A stretch of 8,218 nt of DNA from Rhizobium sp. Q54 (lineage in GTDB: Bacteria; Bacteroidota; Bacteroidia; Flavobacteriales; Flavobacteriaceae): the NCBI GenBank assembly GCA_943324395.2, contig CALPLL020000074.1, positions 1 to 8,218 on the forward strand. The letters run 5' to 3'. Each line of letters starts with the position of its first letter. The stretch's first letter is position 1. The position numbers were made by a program, and so were the translations under genes. The notes beneath the pieces were generated by a model. The model was not told the origin of the DNA. It ran no database searches and saw only the letters and a program-made list of their open reading frames with translations. Shown here one piece after another: positions 1 through 6,861 of the stretch.

Positions 1-1
1 C

Positions 2-2335
2 ATCGTAAATAACGCGCCTTTTAAAGGCGATACCTTGGTTTATTTAGGAGAATTGAACTTAAAAATGTCGGTGAAAGAGTTATTTAAATCTAAAGACGAG
101 CCTATAAACATTGAAGCTATAACTTCAAAAAACGGATTGATTAATATTATTTTCAATAAAGAGGGATTAGGGAATTTTGACATTGCAATAAAAAATAAAG
201 AGGCAGATAACAGCAAAAGCAAATCGATGTCTTTGAAAATAAAAGAATATGCCATTGAGAATTTTACCTTTCAATATTATGACGAAAGTTCAAAAATAAA
301 AATGAAATTCGACAGTTTGTACCATTCTGGAAGCGGAGATTTTGCTTCTTCAAAATTGGATTTGGTTACAAAATCAGCAGCGAATATCAGTTTGGATATG
401 GATAAAATCAATTACATGAAAAAAGTCCCAGTAACATTGGATGCGATTTTAGGAATTGATTTAGAAAAAAGCAAATACACTTTTAAGGAAAATAAAGCGC
501 ATATAAACAAATTGCCTTTAGAAATTGATGGTTTTATTCAAATGGTTGCAAATGGTCAGAATTATGATTTGAAATTCAAAACACCTACTTCTTCATTTGA
601 GAATTTCTTAGGTTTGGTTCCATCGGGATATTCTGGAAGCATTAAAGACGTTAAAACTACAGGAGAATTTTCAGTAATTGGCTTTGCCAAAGGATTATTT
701 TCTGATACAACTGTACCGAAATTCAACATCGAAATAGCATCAAATAATGCTTCATTTCAGTATCCAAACTTACCAAAATCAGTTCGAAATATTGTAATTG
801 ACACTAAAATTATCAATGAAACTGGGATATTAAATGACACTTATGTGAATTTAGATAAAATTTCTTTCAAGATTGATCAAGATGTATTTGAAGCTAAGGC
901 AAATATTAGAAACGTTACTAAAAACGCATTAGTAGACGCGGCTTTAAAAGGTAAAATTAACTTGTCGAATTTATCAAAAGCCTATCCGATAAAAATGGAC
1001 AAACCACTTTCAGGGATTTTGAAAGCCGATGTTAAAACAAAATTTGACATGGAATCGGTAAATAAAAGTAATTATCAAAACATCAATAATTCAGGAACAA
1101 TTAGCTTGACCGGGTTTAATTATTCTGATGAAAAAGGAAAGAAAATGGCAATTTCAAGCGCAATTGTTCAATTTAATCCCAGCAGAGTGAATCTTCAAGA
1201 ATTTAAGGCAACAACTGGAAAAACCGACATAAATTTGTCAGGAGTTTTAGATAATTTTTATGGCTTTTTATTTAAAAAACAAGAGCTAAAAGGAAATTTC
1301 AATATGGTTTCAAATCAAATTGCTGTTGCGGATTTTTTAACTATCGATGAAAATAAAAAAGAAAATACTGCAAATTCAGCAATGAAAATTCCTAGTTTTT
1401 TGAATTGTACATTAACAGCTAAAGCCAATAAAGTACTTTATGATAATTTAACTTTAGCCGATGTTTCGGGAAAATTAATTATCAAAGATCAAAAGGTAAC
1501 TTTAGAAAATGGTAAAACATCCATTTTTGGTGGAACTATTGCTTTTGACGGAAGTGTATCAACAAAAGAGAATACTCCTAAATTTAAAATGGATTTAGGT
1601 ATGAATCAAGTTGATATTCAACAAACGTTTACGCAATTAGAAATGATGAAAAAAATCGCTCCAATTGCTGGAGTAATAAATGGTAAATTAAATTCAACCT
1701 TAAATTTATTGGGTAATTTAGATTCTAAAAGTATGACTCCTGATTTAAAAACGTTATCAGGAAATTTATCAGGCAAACTTTTATCAACCTCGTTAAATCC
1801 CTCCAATTCAACGGTGTTAAAGAGTTTAGGATCCAATTTGAAATTTCTTGATTTACAGCAATTGAATTTAAATGACGTTAAAGCCAATTTAATATTTAAA
1901 GATGGGAAAGTAGAAGTTAACCCATTTGACATTAAATACCAGGATATAAAAGCAACTATAAATGGAACTCATGGATTTGATCAGTTGATGAATTACAATA
2001 TAAAAATGGATGTTCCAGCAAGATATTTAGGGAACGAGGCCAATAAATTAATTGCGAAATTAACCACTTCCGATGCCAATAAAATTGAAAATATTCCTAT
2101 AAATGCCCTTATAACTGGAAGTTTTAAAAGTCCAAAAGTGACAACTGATATGAAAAGTGCAGTTACTAATTTGACCAATCAATTGGTGAAACAGCAAAAA
2201 GAAAAATTAATTAATCAAGGTAAAAACTCATTGAAAGACCTTTTAAATGGATCTAAAAAAGATTCTACAAGCAATCAAAAAGAGGATTTAAAATCAAAAG
2301 CGGAAGGTTTGTTGAAAGGTTTGTTTCGAAAATAA
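2..2335 (+). CDS. AsmA-family envelope protein, C-terminal part (5' truncated by window edge)
   Basis: About 777 residues are visible and the frame is open to the left edge, so the real start, and any N-terminal membrane anchor, lies outside. The TTG at base 35 is an in-frame leucine codon, not a convincing start. The protein is built of alternating polar/hydrophobic beta-strand segments with recurrent 'LSG.L' and 'I.G.F' turns, as in AsmA/TamB/YhdP-type proteins. The last third (about bases 1500-2140, with GKLNSTLNLLGN, LSGNLSGKLLST and LKFLDLQQLNLNDVKANLIFKDGKV) matches the AsmA-like C-terminal domain. The tail after about base 2150 is a Lys/Asn/Gln/Ser-rich helical stretch ending GLLKGLFRK. 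In proteobacteria, family members span the periplasm and support lipid transport and outer-membrane homeostasis; a similar role here is inferred. The stop abuts the stop of the convergent DUF2797 gene with no base between, and no terminator is visible. Family assignment is fairly secure; substrate and partners are unknown. Confidence 0.85.
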   Translation: MVNNAPFKGDTLVYLGELNLKMSVKELFKSKDEPINIEAITSKNGLINIIFNKEGLGNFDIAIKNKEADNSKSKSMSLKIKEYAIENFTFQYYDESSKIKMKFDSLYHSGSGDFASSKLDLVTKSAANISLDMDKINYMKKVPVTLDAILGIDLEKSKYTFKENKAHINKLPLEIDGFIQMVANGQNYDLKFKTPTSSFENFLGLVPSGYSGSIKDVKTTGEFSVIGFAKGLFSDTTVPKFNIEIASNNASFQYPNLPKSVRNIVIDTKIINETGILNDTYVNLDKISFKIDQDVFEAKANIRNVTKNALVDAALKGKINLSNLSKAYPIKMDKPLSGILKADVKTKFDMESVNKSNYQNINNSGTISLTGFNYSDEKGKKMAISSAIVQFNPSRVNLQEFKATTGKTDINLSGVLDNFYGFLFKKQELKGNFNMVSNQIAVADFLTIDENKKENTANSAMKIPSFLNCTLTAKANKVLYDNLTLADVSGKLIIKDQKVTLENGKTSIFGGTIAFDGSVSTKENTPKFKMDLGMNQVDIQQTFTQLEMMKKIAPIAGVINGKLNSTLNLLGNLDSKSMTPDLKTLSGNLSGKLLSTSLNPSNSTVLKSLGSNLKFLDLQQLNLNDVKANLIFKDGKVEVNPFDIKYQDIKATINGTHGFDQLMNYNIKMDVPARYLGNEANKLIAKLTTSDANKIENIPINALITGSFKSPKVTTDMKSAVTNLTNQLVKQQKEKLINQGKNSLKDLLNGSKKDSTSNQKEDLKSKAEGLLKGLFRK

Positions 2336-3130
2336 TTATACTTCAATTCTAACTATATATCCTTCATTACTTCTAATATTGAAAACGGTTCCGTCTTCAA
2401 ATATTAGGTATTGACCTTTAATCCCAATTAATTTGCCTTTAAAATTTGGAGTTTTATCTAAACTTAAACTGTTTATTTTGGAAGGGTATTCTAGAACTGG
2501 ATAATTCATTTCGTACAGATCATTTTTTTCTAAATGAAAATATTCTTGAACTTCATCTGGCAATAATTGTTGTAATTTTTCTCGTTCTTTAATTAAATCG
2601 GTAAAAACGATGTCGTTTGTAAGCATTTTTCTCCAATTGGTTTTATCTGCAAAATGATTTTTTAGAGCTACTTCTGTAATTCCTGCAAGGTACCGATTGG
2701 GCACTTCAACAATAGAAATGGCTTTTTCTGCCCCTTGATCGATCCAACGAGTAGGGACTTGAGTTTTTCGAGTTACGCCAACTTTCACTTCACTAGATAA
2801 TGCCAAATATACAATGTGGGGTTGCAATTGAACTCGTTCTTCGTAAGCCAAATCACGATCTTGAATTCCTAAATGAGCGGTGCTCAGCTCGGGTTTCATA
2901 ATCCAATCACCAACAGCTGGACTTGAAAAAAAACAATCATAACAAAAACCTTGACGGAAAATTTTCTTCTTTTTACCACAATTCAAACATTGGTAACCCA
3001 CAAAATTAATCTGAATATTTTTATTCAATAATTGATTGACATTTAGAAAACTATCCTGGAAAATCAAAAAATATTGAATTGGAGTTTCAAATTGCGTTTG
3101 CATTTTATTTAGAACGCCTTCGTAAGTCAT
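2336..3130 (-). CDS. DUF2797 family protein with zinc ribbon and GIY-YIG-like segment
   Basis: A complete 264-residue protein. Four cysteines (C48, C51, C63, C66, in the pattern CxxCG...CxxC) form an apparent zinc ribbon. Residues 105-166 follow: HIVYLALSS, then VKVGVTR (115-121), R128-W129, E153 in TEVALKNHF and W166. This spacing resembles the GIY...YIG...Arg...Glu order of GIY-YIG nuclease-fold domains such as the MUG113/T5orf172 types. That resemblance is my inference; the family itself has no firmly known function. A Lys/Glu-rich helical stretch (180-205) and a beta-rich C-terminus complete it. The start at MTYEGVLNKMQT is preferred over Met10 because the Tyr-Glu-Gly-Val-Leu opening looks like part of the conserved domain, though this was not checked by alignment. 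No Shine-Dalgarno is present, which is normal for flavobacteria. It is transcribed divergently from GH3 across a 118-bp spacer and converges on the AsmA-like gene. Confidence 0.85.
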   Translation of the reverse strand: MTYEGVLNKMQTQFETPIQYFLIFQDSFLNVNQLLNKNIQINFVGYQCLNCGKKKKIFRQGFCYDCFFSSPAVGDWIMKPELSTAHLGIQDRDLAYEERVQLQPHIVYLALSSEVKVGVTRKTQVPTRWIDQGAEKAISIVEVPNRYLAGITEVALKNHFADKTNWRKMLTNDIVFTDLIKEREKLQQLLPDEVQEYFHLEKNDLYEMNYPVLEYPSKINSLSLDKTPNFKGKLIGIKGQYLIFEDGTVFNIRSNEGYIVRIEV

Positions 3131-3137
3131 TATTGAA

Positions 3138-3163
3138 AAGTTTAAGGTTTAAAGTTTAAAGTT
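3138..3163 (+). repeat. 26-bp AT-rich heptamer repeat, copy 1
   Basis: The sequence is built from GTTTAAA-like heptamers (AAGTTTAAG, GTTTAAA, GTTTAAA, GTT). It is identical over all 26 bases to the reverse complement of 6083-6108 in the clpP-clpX gap, and the match stops exactly at both ends. It lies 7 bp upstream of the DUF2797 start codon, so it would sit in that gene's 5' leader. Two identical copies in opposite orientation in two intergenic gaps 2.9 kb apart point to a dispersed intergenic repeat rather than chance AT-richness. Confidence 0.8.
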
Positions 3164-3176
3164 CGGTAAAAATTGC

Positions 3177-3184
3177 TATTTTTG
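3177..3184 (+). promoter_or_regulatory. Candidate -7 box (TAnnTTTG type) for the GH3 gene
   Basis: TATTTTTG matches the Bacteroidota -7 consensus TAnnTTTG and lies 64 bp before the GH3 start codon. No TTG is found at the expected -33 distance (17-23 bp upstream). In such AT-rich DNA an eight-base match with two free positions can arise by chance, so this is tentative. Confidence 0.3.
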
Positions 3185-3212
3185 GTAAAGTTAGCATTTG
3201 TTTGTTGTTTAA

Positions 3213-3220
3213 CAAATCTA
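3213..3220 (-). promoter_or_regulatory. Candidate -7 box (TAnnTTTG type) for the DUF2797 gene
   Basis: On the minus strand TAGATTTG fits the Bacteroidota -7 consensus TAnnTTTG. It lies about 82 bp upstream of the DUF2797 start, which would give a leader of roughly 75 nt containing the heptamer repeat. No correctly spaced -33 TTG is visible, so confidence is low. Confidence 0.28.
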
Positions 3221-3248
3221 AAAGTCGAAAACTAAATTTAAAGTTGAA

Positions 3249-4769
3249 ATGGCAATTTCTATAATTAATTCATTCGCTTCTTGGGTTTTAAAACAGCGCA
3301 TTCATCAGATTGAGCTTTTTTTAAAATACCCGAATGAAGTACAAGAAGAATTGCTTTTGAATTTAATTCGGTCTGCAGAAAAAACTACTATTGGAATAGA
3401 TTACGGCTACGAATCTATTAAAACCTACGAAACTTTTATTGAACGGGTTCCCATTTCAACCTATGAAGATTTACAGCCATTAATTGAGAGAACACGGCTA
3501 GGAGAACAAAACGTATTTTGGAATACTCCCGTAAAATGGTTCGCAAAATCGAGCGGAACTACCAATGCCAAAAGTAAATTTATCCCTGTGAGCAATGAAG
3601 CTTTAGAAAATTGTCATTACAAAGGCAGTAAAGATTTATTATGCATGTACTTGAACAACAATGAAAACTCAGTGCTTTTTGCAGGAAAAAGTTTGAGATT
3701 AGGAGGAAGTTCTCAAATCTATGAAAACAATAATACCTTTTTTGGTGATTTATCAGCAATACTAATCGAAAACATGCCAATTTGGGCAGAATTTATTAGT
3801 ACTCCAAGTAATAGAATTTCCTTAATGAGTGAATGGGAAACGAAAATTACAGCAATTATCAATGAAACTAAAAATGAAAATGTTACCAGTTTTGCGGGAG
3901 TTCCATCGTGGATGTTAGTATTGTTAAATAAGGTATTGGAAGAAACCGGCAAATCAAATTTGTTGGAAATATGGCCGAATCTTGAGGTGTATTTTCATGG
4001 AGGTGTAAATTTTGATCCATATAGAGAACAATATCAGAAAATAGTCTCAAATCCAGATTTCAAATATTATGAAATTTACAATGCTTCAGAAGGATTTTTT
4101 GCCATTCAAGATAGAAATGATTCCAATGAATTGTTACTAATGTTGGATTATGGGATTTTTTATGAATTTATTCCTATGGAAGTTTTTGGAACTACAAAAC
4201 AAAATGCCATTCGATTATGCGATGTGGAATTAAATAAAAATTATGCGATTGTAATAACCACAAATTCTGGTTTGTGGCGTTATATGATTGGAGACACCAT
4301 CCGATTTACCTCTTTAAATCCTTACAGAATTAGAGTTACCGGTAGAACGAAACATCATATTAATGTTTTTGGCGAAGAGTTAATGGTTGAAAATACCGAT
4401 CGGGCTATTGCCAAAGCGTGTCAAATTACCAATAATGAAGTGGTTGATTACACCGTTGCACCTATTTTTATGAAAGGAAAAGAAAAAGGAGCTCATGAAT
4501 GGATGATTGAGTTTAAAAATAACCCTTCAGACACGGCTGCTTTTGCGAAAATATTAGATGAAACATTACAAACTTTAAATTCAGATTATGAAGCCAAGCG
4601 CTACAATAATATGACTTTGAACCAATTGAAAATAAATATTGCCCGTCCGAATTTATTTTACGATTGGTTGAAAGACCAGAATAAACTAGGTGGCCAACAT
4701 AAAATTCCAAGGTTGTCCAATCAAAGGGATTATTTAGAAAAATTGAAAGGAATGCAAATTATTAAATAA
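3249..4769 (+). CDS. GH3-family acyl-adenylating enzyme (bacterial GH3 auxin-responsive-promoter-like protein)
   Basis: A complete 506-residue protein of the GH3 branch of the adenylate-forming (firefly-luciferase-like) superfamily. Plant members activate a carboxylate such as jasmonate or auxin with ATP and conjugate it to an amino acid; the substrate of bacterial members is not known to me. The signatures are in order. The ATP-binding loop is KSSGTTNAKSKFIPVS (100-115). FAGVPSWMLVLL (215-226) and FHGGVNFDPYREQY (249-262) follow. The adenylate-binding motif is YNASEGFFAIQ (277-287), then comes LWRYMIGDTIRFT (342-354) with the conserved Gly-Asp. The hinge region before the C-terminal domain is VTGRTKHHINVFGEEL (363-378). 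Length is close to that usual for the family (500-600). No signal peptide is seen, so it should be cytosolic. It is monocistronic as far as visible, followed at once by a strong terminator. An acyl-acid-amido synthetase type of reaction is inferred. Confidence 0.9.
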   Translation: MAISIINSFASWVLKQRIHQIELFLKYPNEVQEELLLNLIRSAEKTTIGIDYGYESIKTYETFIERVPISTYEDLQPLIERTRLGEQNVFWNTPVKWFAKSSGTTNAKSKFIPVSNEALENCHYKGSKDLLCMYLNNNENSVLFAGKSLRLGGSSQIYENNNTFFGDLSAILIENMPIWAEFISTPSNRISLMSEWETKITAIINETKNENVTSFAGVPSWMLVLLNKVLEETGKSNLLEIWPNLEVYFHGGVNFDPYREQYQKIVSNPDFKYYEIYNASEGFFAIQDRNDSNELLLMLDYGIFYEFIPMEVFGTTKQNAIRLCDVELNKNYAIVITTNSGLWRYMIGDTIRFTSLNPYRIRVTGRTKHHINVFGEELMVENTDRAIAKACQITNNEVVDYTVAPIFMKGKEKGAHEWMIEFKNNPSDTAAFAKILDETLQTLNSDYEAKRYNNMTLNQLKINIARPNLFYDWLKDQNKLGGQHKIPRLSNQRDYLEKLKGMQIIK

Positions 4770-4797
4770 AAAACCGTCTAAAATTAGACGGTTTTTT
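4768..4797. terminator. Bidirectional rho-independent terminator between GH3 and clpX
   Basis: A perfect inverted repeat has core arms CCGTCTA (4774-4780) and TAGACGG (4785-4791) around a 4-nt AAAT loop, flanked by six A on the left and six T on the right, giving up to 13 paired positions. Read on the plus strand it ends GH3, starting inside the GH3 stop codon, with a TTTTTTATTT tract. Read on the minus strand it lies 7 bp after the clpX stop with its own T-run. The symmetry suits termination of both convergent genes. Confidence 0.93.
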
Positions 4798-4804
4798 ATT
4801 TAAT

Positions 4805-6034
4805 TTAAGAAGCTATTTCCAAGCGTTTCAGTAAGTTTTTACTCAAAGTGTGTTGTGCATATTCTTTATCGATATCCAAGGTTTTTTCGTCCGAACTCGG
4901 TAAATCGTACATGGCATCAGTAAGAATCGCTTCGCACAAAGAACGCAATCCACGAGCGCCTAATTTATATTCTAATGCTTTATCAACGATAAAATCCAGC
5001 GCTTCATCTGAAATATTGAACTCCACTTCGTCCATTAAAAACAACTTTTTATATTGCTTAATTAAGGCGTTTTTAGGCTCGGTTAATATAGCACGCAACG
5101 TTTCTCTGTCTAATGGATCCATGTGAGTCAAAACTGGTAAACGACCAATTATCTCGGGAATCAAACCAAAATCTTTGATGTCTTTTGGGATAATATATTG
5201 CAATAAATTGTCTTTATTGATGTTGTCAGCATTTTTGGACGTGCTGTAACCCATCGCTTGACGGTTCAATCTTTTGGAAATTATTTTTTCAATTCCATCA
5301 AATGCACCTCCGGCAATAAACAATATATTTTGGGTATTTACTTCTACAAATTTTTGGTCTGGATGTTTTCTTCCTCCTTTCGGCGGCACATTTACAACCG
5401 TTCCTTCTAGTAATTTTAATAGCGCTTGTTGAACGCCTTCTCCAGAAACATCACGTGTAATTGAAGGGTTATCGCCTTTTCGTGAAATTTTATCAATCTC
5501 GTCTATAAAAACAATACCCCTTTCGGCTTTAGCCACATCATAATCGGCTGCTTGAAGTAAACGTGTTAAAATACTTTCTACATCTTCCCCAACATATCCT
5601 GCTTCAGTTAATACAGTTGCATCAACGATAGCCAAAGAAACATCCAGCATTTTTGCAATGGTTTTGGCAACCAAAGTTTTTCCGGTTCCTGTTTGACCTA
5701 CCATGATAATATTGGATTTTTCAATTTCCACTTCATCTTCTAGTTCTTGTTGCATCAATCTTTTATAATGATTGTAAACTGCAACCGCCATTACTTTTTT
5801 GGTTTGGTCTTGACCAATAACGTATTTATCTAGAAAAGCACGAATTTCTTTTGGCTTTCTAAGAACTAAATCACCAACATTAGATTTTACATTAGATTTT
5901 AATTCCTCAACCACAATGCCATTTGCTTGCTCAATACATTTATCACAAATGTGCGCATCTATTCCAGCAATCAATAAATTGGTTTCTGGTTTTTTTCTTC
6001 CACAGAAGGAACATTCTAATTTTTCTTTTGCCAT
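4805..6034 (-). CDS. clpX: ATP-dependent Clp protease ATP-binding subunit ClpX
   Basis: A complete 409-residue AAA+ unfoldase that recognises, unfolds and threads substrates into ClpP. The N-terminal zinc-binding domain has C8, C11, C30 and C33. The AAA+ core shows Walker A GQTGTGKT (113-120), the pore-loop-1 motif GYVGED (146-151), Walker B IVFIDEID (174-181), the RKH pore loop (222-224), the GRLP arginine region (297-300) and sensor 2 GARGLR (359-364). The ClpP-docking IGF-type loop is present as MGY (261-263), which implies a working ClpP contact. Length is slightly shorter than E. coli ClpX (424). The start is the ATG giving MAKEKLECSFCG, preceded by an A/T-rich leader without Shine-Dalgarno. 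It lies 87 bp downstream of clpP on the same strand with no recognisable promoter between, so co-transcription is likely. It ends at the bidirectional terminator. Confidence 0.98.
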   Translation of the reverse strand: MAKEKLECSFCGRKKPETNLLIAGIDAHICDKCIEQANGIVVEELKSNVKSNVGDLVLRKPKEIRAFLDKYVIGQDQTKKVMAVAVYNHYKRLMQQELEDEVEIEKSNIIMVGQTGTGKTLVAKTIAKMLDVSLAIVDATVLTEAGYVGEDVESILTRLLQAADYDVAKAERGIVFIDEIDKISRKGDNPSITRDVSGEGVQQALLKLLEGTVVNVPPKGGRKHPDQKFVEVNTQNILFIAGGAFDGIEKIISKRLNRQAMGYSTSKNADNINKDNLLQYIIPKDIKDFGLIPEIIGRLPVLTHMDPLDRETLRAILTEPKNALIKQYKKLFLMDEVEFNISDEALDFIVDKALEYKLGARGLRSLCEAILTDAMYDLPSSDEKTLDIDKEYAQHTLSKNLLKRLEIAS

Positions 6035-6042
6035 TTTATATT

Positions 6043-6108
6043 GTTTAAAGTTTAAAAAGTTTAAAGTTTAAAGTTACTCAGCAACTTTAAACTTTAAACC
6101 TTAAACTT
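6043..6108. repeat. Long heptamer-based inverted repeat in the clpP-clpX gap
   Basis: The left arm holds four GTTTAAA units (6043-6049, 6050-6056, 6059-6065, 6066-6072) plus GTT. The right arm (6083-6108) is the complementary series, with one unit altered to CTTAAAC. Bases 6059-6075 pair perfectly with 6083-6099 (17 bp) around the 7-nt centre ACTCAGC (6076-6082). With small bulges the pairing extends to 6048-6108. On the transcribed minus strand a G-U wobble can add one more pair, leaving a CTGAG loop. The right arm equals the repeat at 3138-3163 in reverse complement. It fills nearly all of the 87-bp gap and would form a weak-stacking but long RNA hairpin upstream of clpX. There is no U-tract of terminator type directly after the stem. 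Confidence 0.85.
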
Positions 6109-6121
6109 GTAACTTCCAATC

Positions 6122-6796
6122 TTATCCTCTTCTCAACACTTCATCAATCATTCCGTACTCTTTTGCTTCATCGGCAATCATCCAATAATCGCGTTCAGAA
6201 TCCATATGCACTTTTTCAAATGTTTGTCCTGAATGCTTCGAAATTATTTGGTACAATTCGTCTTTTAACTTTAACATTTCACGCAAGTTGATTTCCATAT
6301 CGGTTGCAACTCCTTGTGCACCTCCAGATGGCTGGTGAATCATTACTCTTGAATGAGGTAATGCCGAACGTTTACCTTCGGCTCCTGCACACAATAAAAC
6401 AGCTCCCATTGAAGCAGCCATTCCAGTGCAAATTGTAGCTACATCAGGTTTAATATATTGCATGGTATCATAAATTCCTAAACCTGCATAAACGCTGCCT
6501 CCAGGAGAATTGATATAGATTTGTATGTCTTTTGAAGAATCAGCACTTTCCAAAAACAACAATTGCGCTTGAACAATATTTGCAATTTGATCGTCAATTC
6601 CTGTTCCTAAAAAGATAATTCTATCCATCATTAACCTTGAAAAAACGTCTAATTGAGAAACGTTCAATTGGCGTTCTTCAATAATATATGGAGTCATCCC
6701 TTTTGGAGTCATTGCATTTACAATTTTATCGTAGTACAAGTTATTAACTCCTTGGTGTTTTGTAGCAAACTTCTTAAATTCGTTTGAGTGATTCAT
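6122..6796 (-). CDS. clpP: ATP-dependent Clp protease proteolytic subunit ClpP
   Basis: A complete 224-residue serine peptidase that forms the double-ring proteolytic chamber used by ClpX. The catalytic triad is intact: S129 in GMAASMGA, H154 in RVMIHQP and D203 in SERDYW, with the same spacings as in E. coli ClpP. INSPGGS (95-101) supplies the strand that binds substrate. The segment before TPYIIEE (about residues 1-34) is longer than the 14-residue E. coli propeptide and is probably removed by self-processing; the exact cleavage site is inferred. The start ATG gives MNHSNEFKK and is preceded by an A-rich leader lacking a Shine-Dalgarno sequence. It is the first gene of a clpP-clpX unit, downstream of tig and separated from it by a probable terminator and a new promoter. 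Confidence 0.98.
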   Translation of the reverse strand: MNHSNEFKKFATKHQGVNNLYYDKIVNAMTPKGMTPYIIEERQLNVSQLDVFSRLMMDRIIFLGTGIDDQIANIVQAQLLFLESADSSKDIQIYINSPGGSVYAGLGIYDTMQYIKPDVATICTGMAASMGAVLLCAGAEGKRSALPHSRVMIHQPSGGAQGVATDMEINLREMLKLKDELYQIISKHSGQTFEKVHMDSERDYWMIADEAKEYGMIDEVLRRG

Positions 6797-6839
6797 TTTT
6801 TTAATATTAATAAGTTTAAAATAATGCCTAGATTCTTTA

Positions 6840-6847
6840 CAAAGTTA
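6840..6847 (-). promoter_or_regulatory. Candidate -7 promoter box for clpP-clpX
   Basis: On the minus strand TAACTTTG matches the Bacteroidota -7 consensus TAnnTTTG and lies 43 bp upstream of the clpP start. It is downstream of the tig terminator, where a new promoter is expected. The nearest upstream TTG (in TTTGACA, complement of 6871-6877) is 26 bp away, outside the usual 17-23 bp, and part of the hairpin stem, so the -33 element is not established. The box overlaps the adjoining palindrome. Confidence 0.45.
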
Positions 6848-6861
6848 ATGCAAAGCATTAA
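6845..6861. promoter_or_regulatory. 17-bp perfect palindrome at the clpP promoter (possible operator)
   Basis: TTAATGC and GCATTAA are perfect 7-bp inverted arms around a 3-bp AAA centre. The site overlaps the upstream edge of the candidate -7 box and extends into the -7/-33 spacer, a position where a dimeric repressor would block RNA polymerase. It could also form a small stem-loop after the tig terminator. Which protein binds it, if any, cannot be told from the window. Confidence 0.5.

Larger units (their letters stand above)
3131..3248. other. Divergent intergenic spacer between DUF2797 and GH3 genes
   Basis: This 118-bp AT-rich spacer must hold the 5' signals of both flanking genes. It contains a heptamer-type repeat (3138-3163), a TAnnTTTG-type box on each strand (3177-3184 plus, 3213-3220 minus), and a small 6-bp inverted repeat TTTGTT/AACAAA with a 4-nt centre (3201-3216). 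No open reading frame of note is seen in it. Confidence 0.7.

Noticed and set aside
35..37. TTG as the start of the AsmA-like gene
   Set aside because: The same frame is open and protein-like back to base 2 (IVNNAPFKGDT), so the gene enters from outside the window and the TTG is an internal leucine.
1618..1932. 104-codon minus-strand open frame within the AsmA-like gene
   Set aside because: It is a shadow of the coding frame on the opposite strand, with no start context or domain.
3201..3216. TTTGTT/AACAAA inverted repeat as an operator
   Set aside because: Only 6-bp AT-rich arms in a very AT-rich spacer; easily a chance occurrence, so only mentioned in the spacer description.
4848..5126. 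92-codon plus-strand open frame
   Set aside because: It lies wholly within the antisense of clpX, whose motifs are unambiguous; the translation has no recognisable features.
6043..6108. CRISPR array or transposon end
   Set aside because: The units are 7 bp with no spacers, no cas or transposase gene is nearby, and no target-site duplication is evident.
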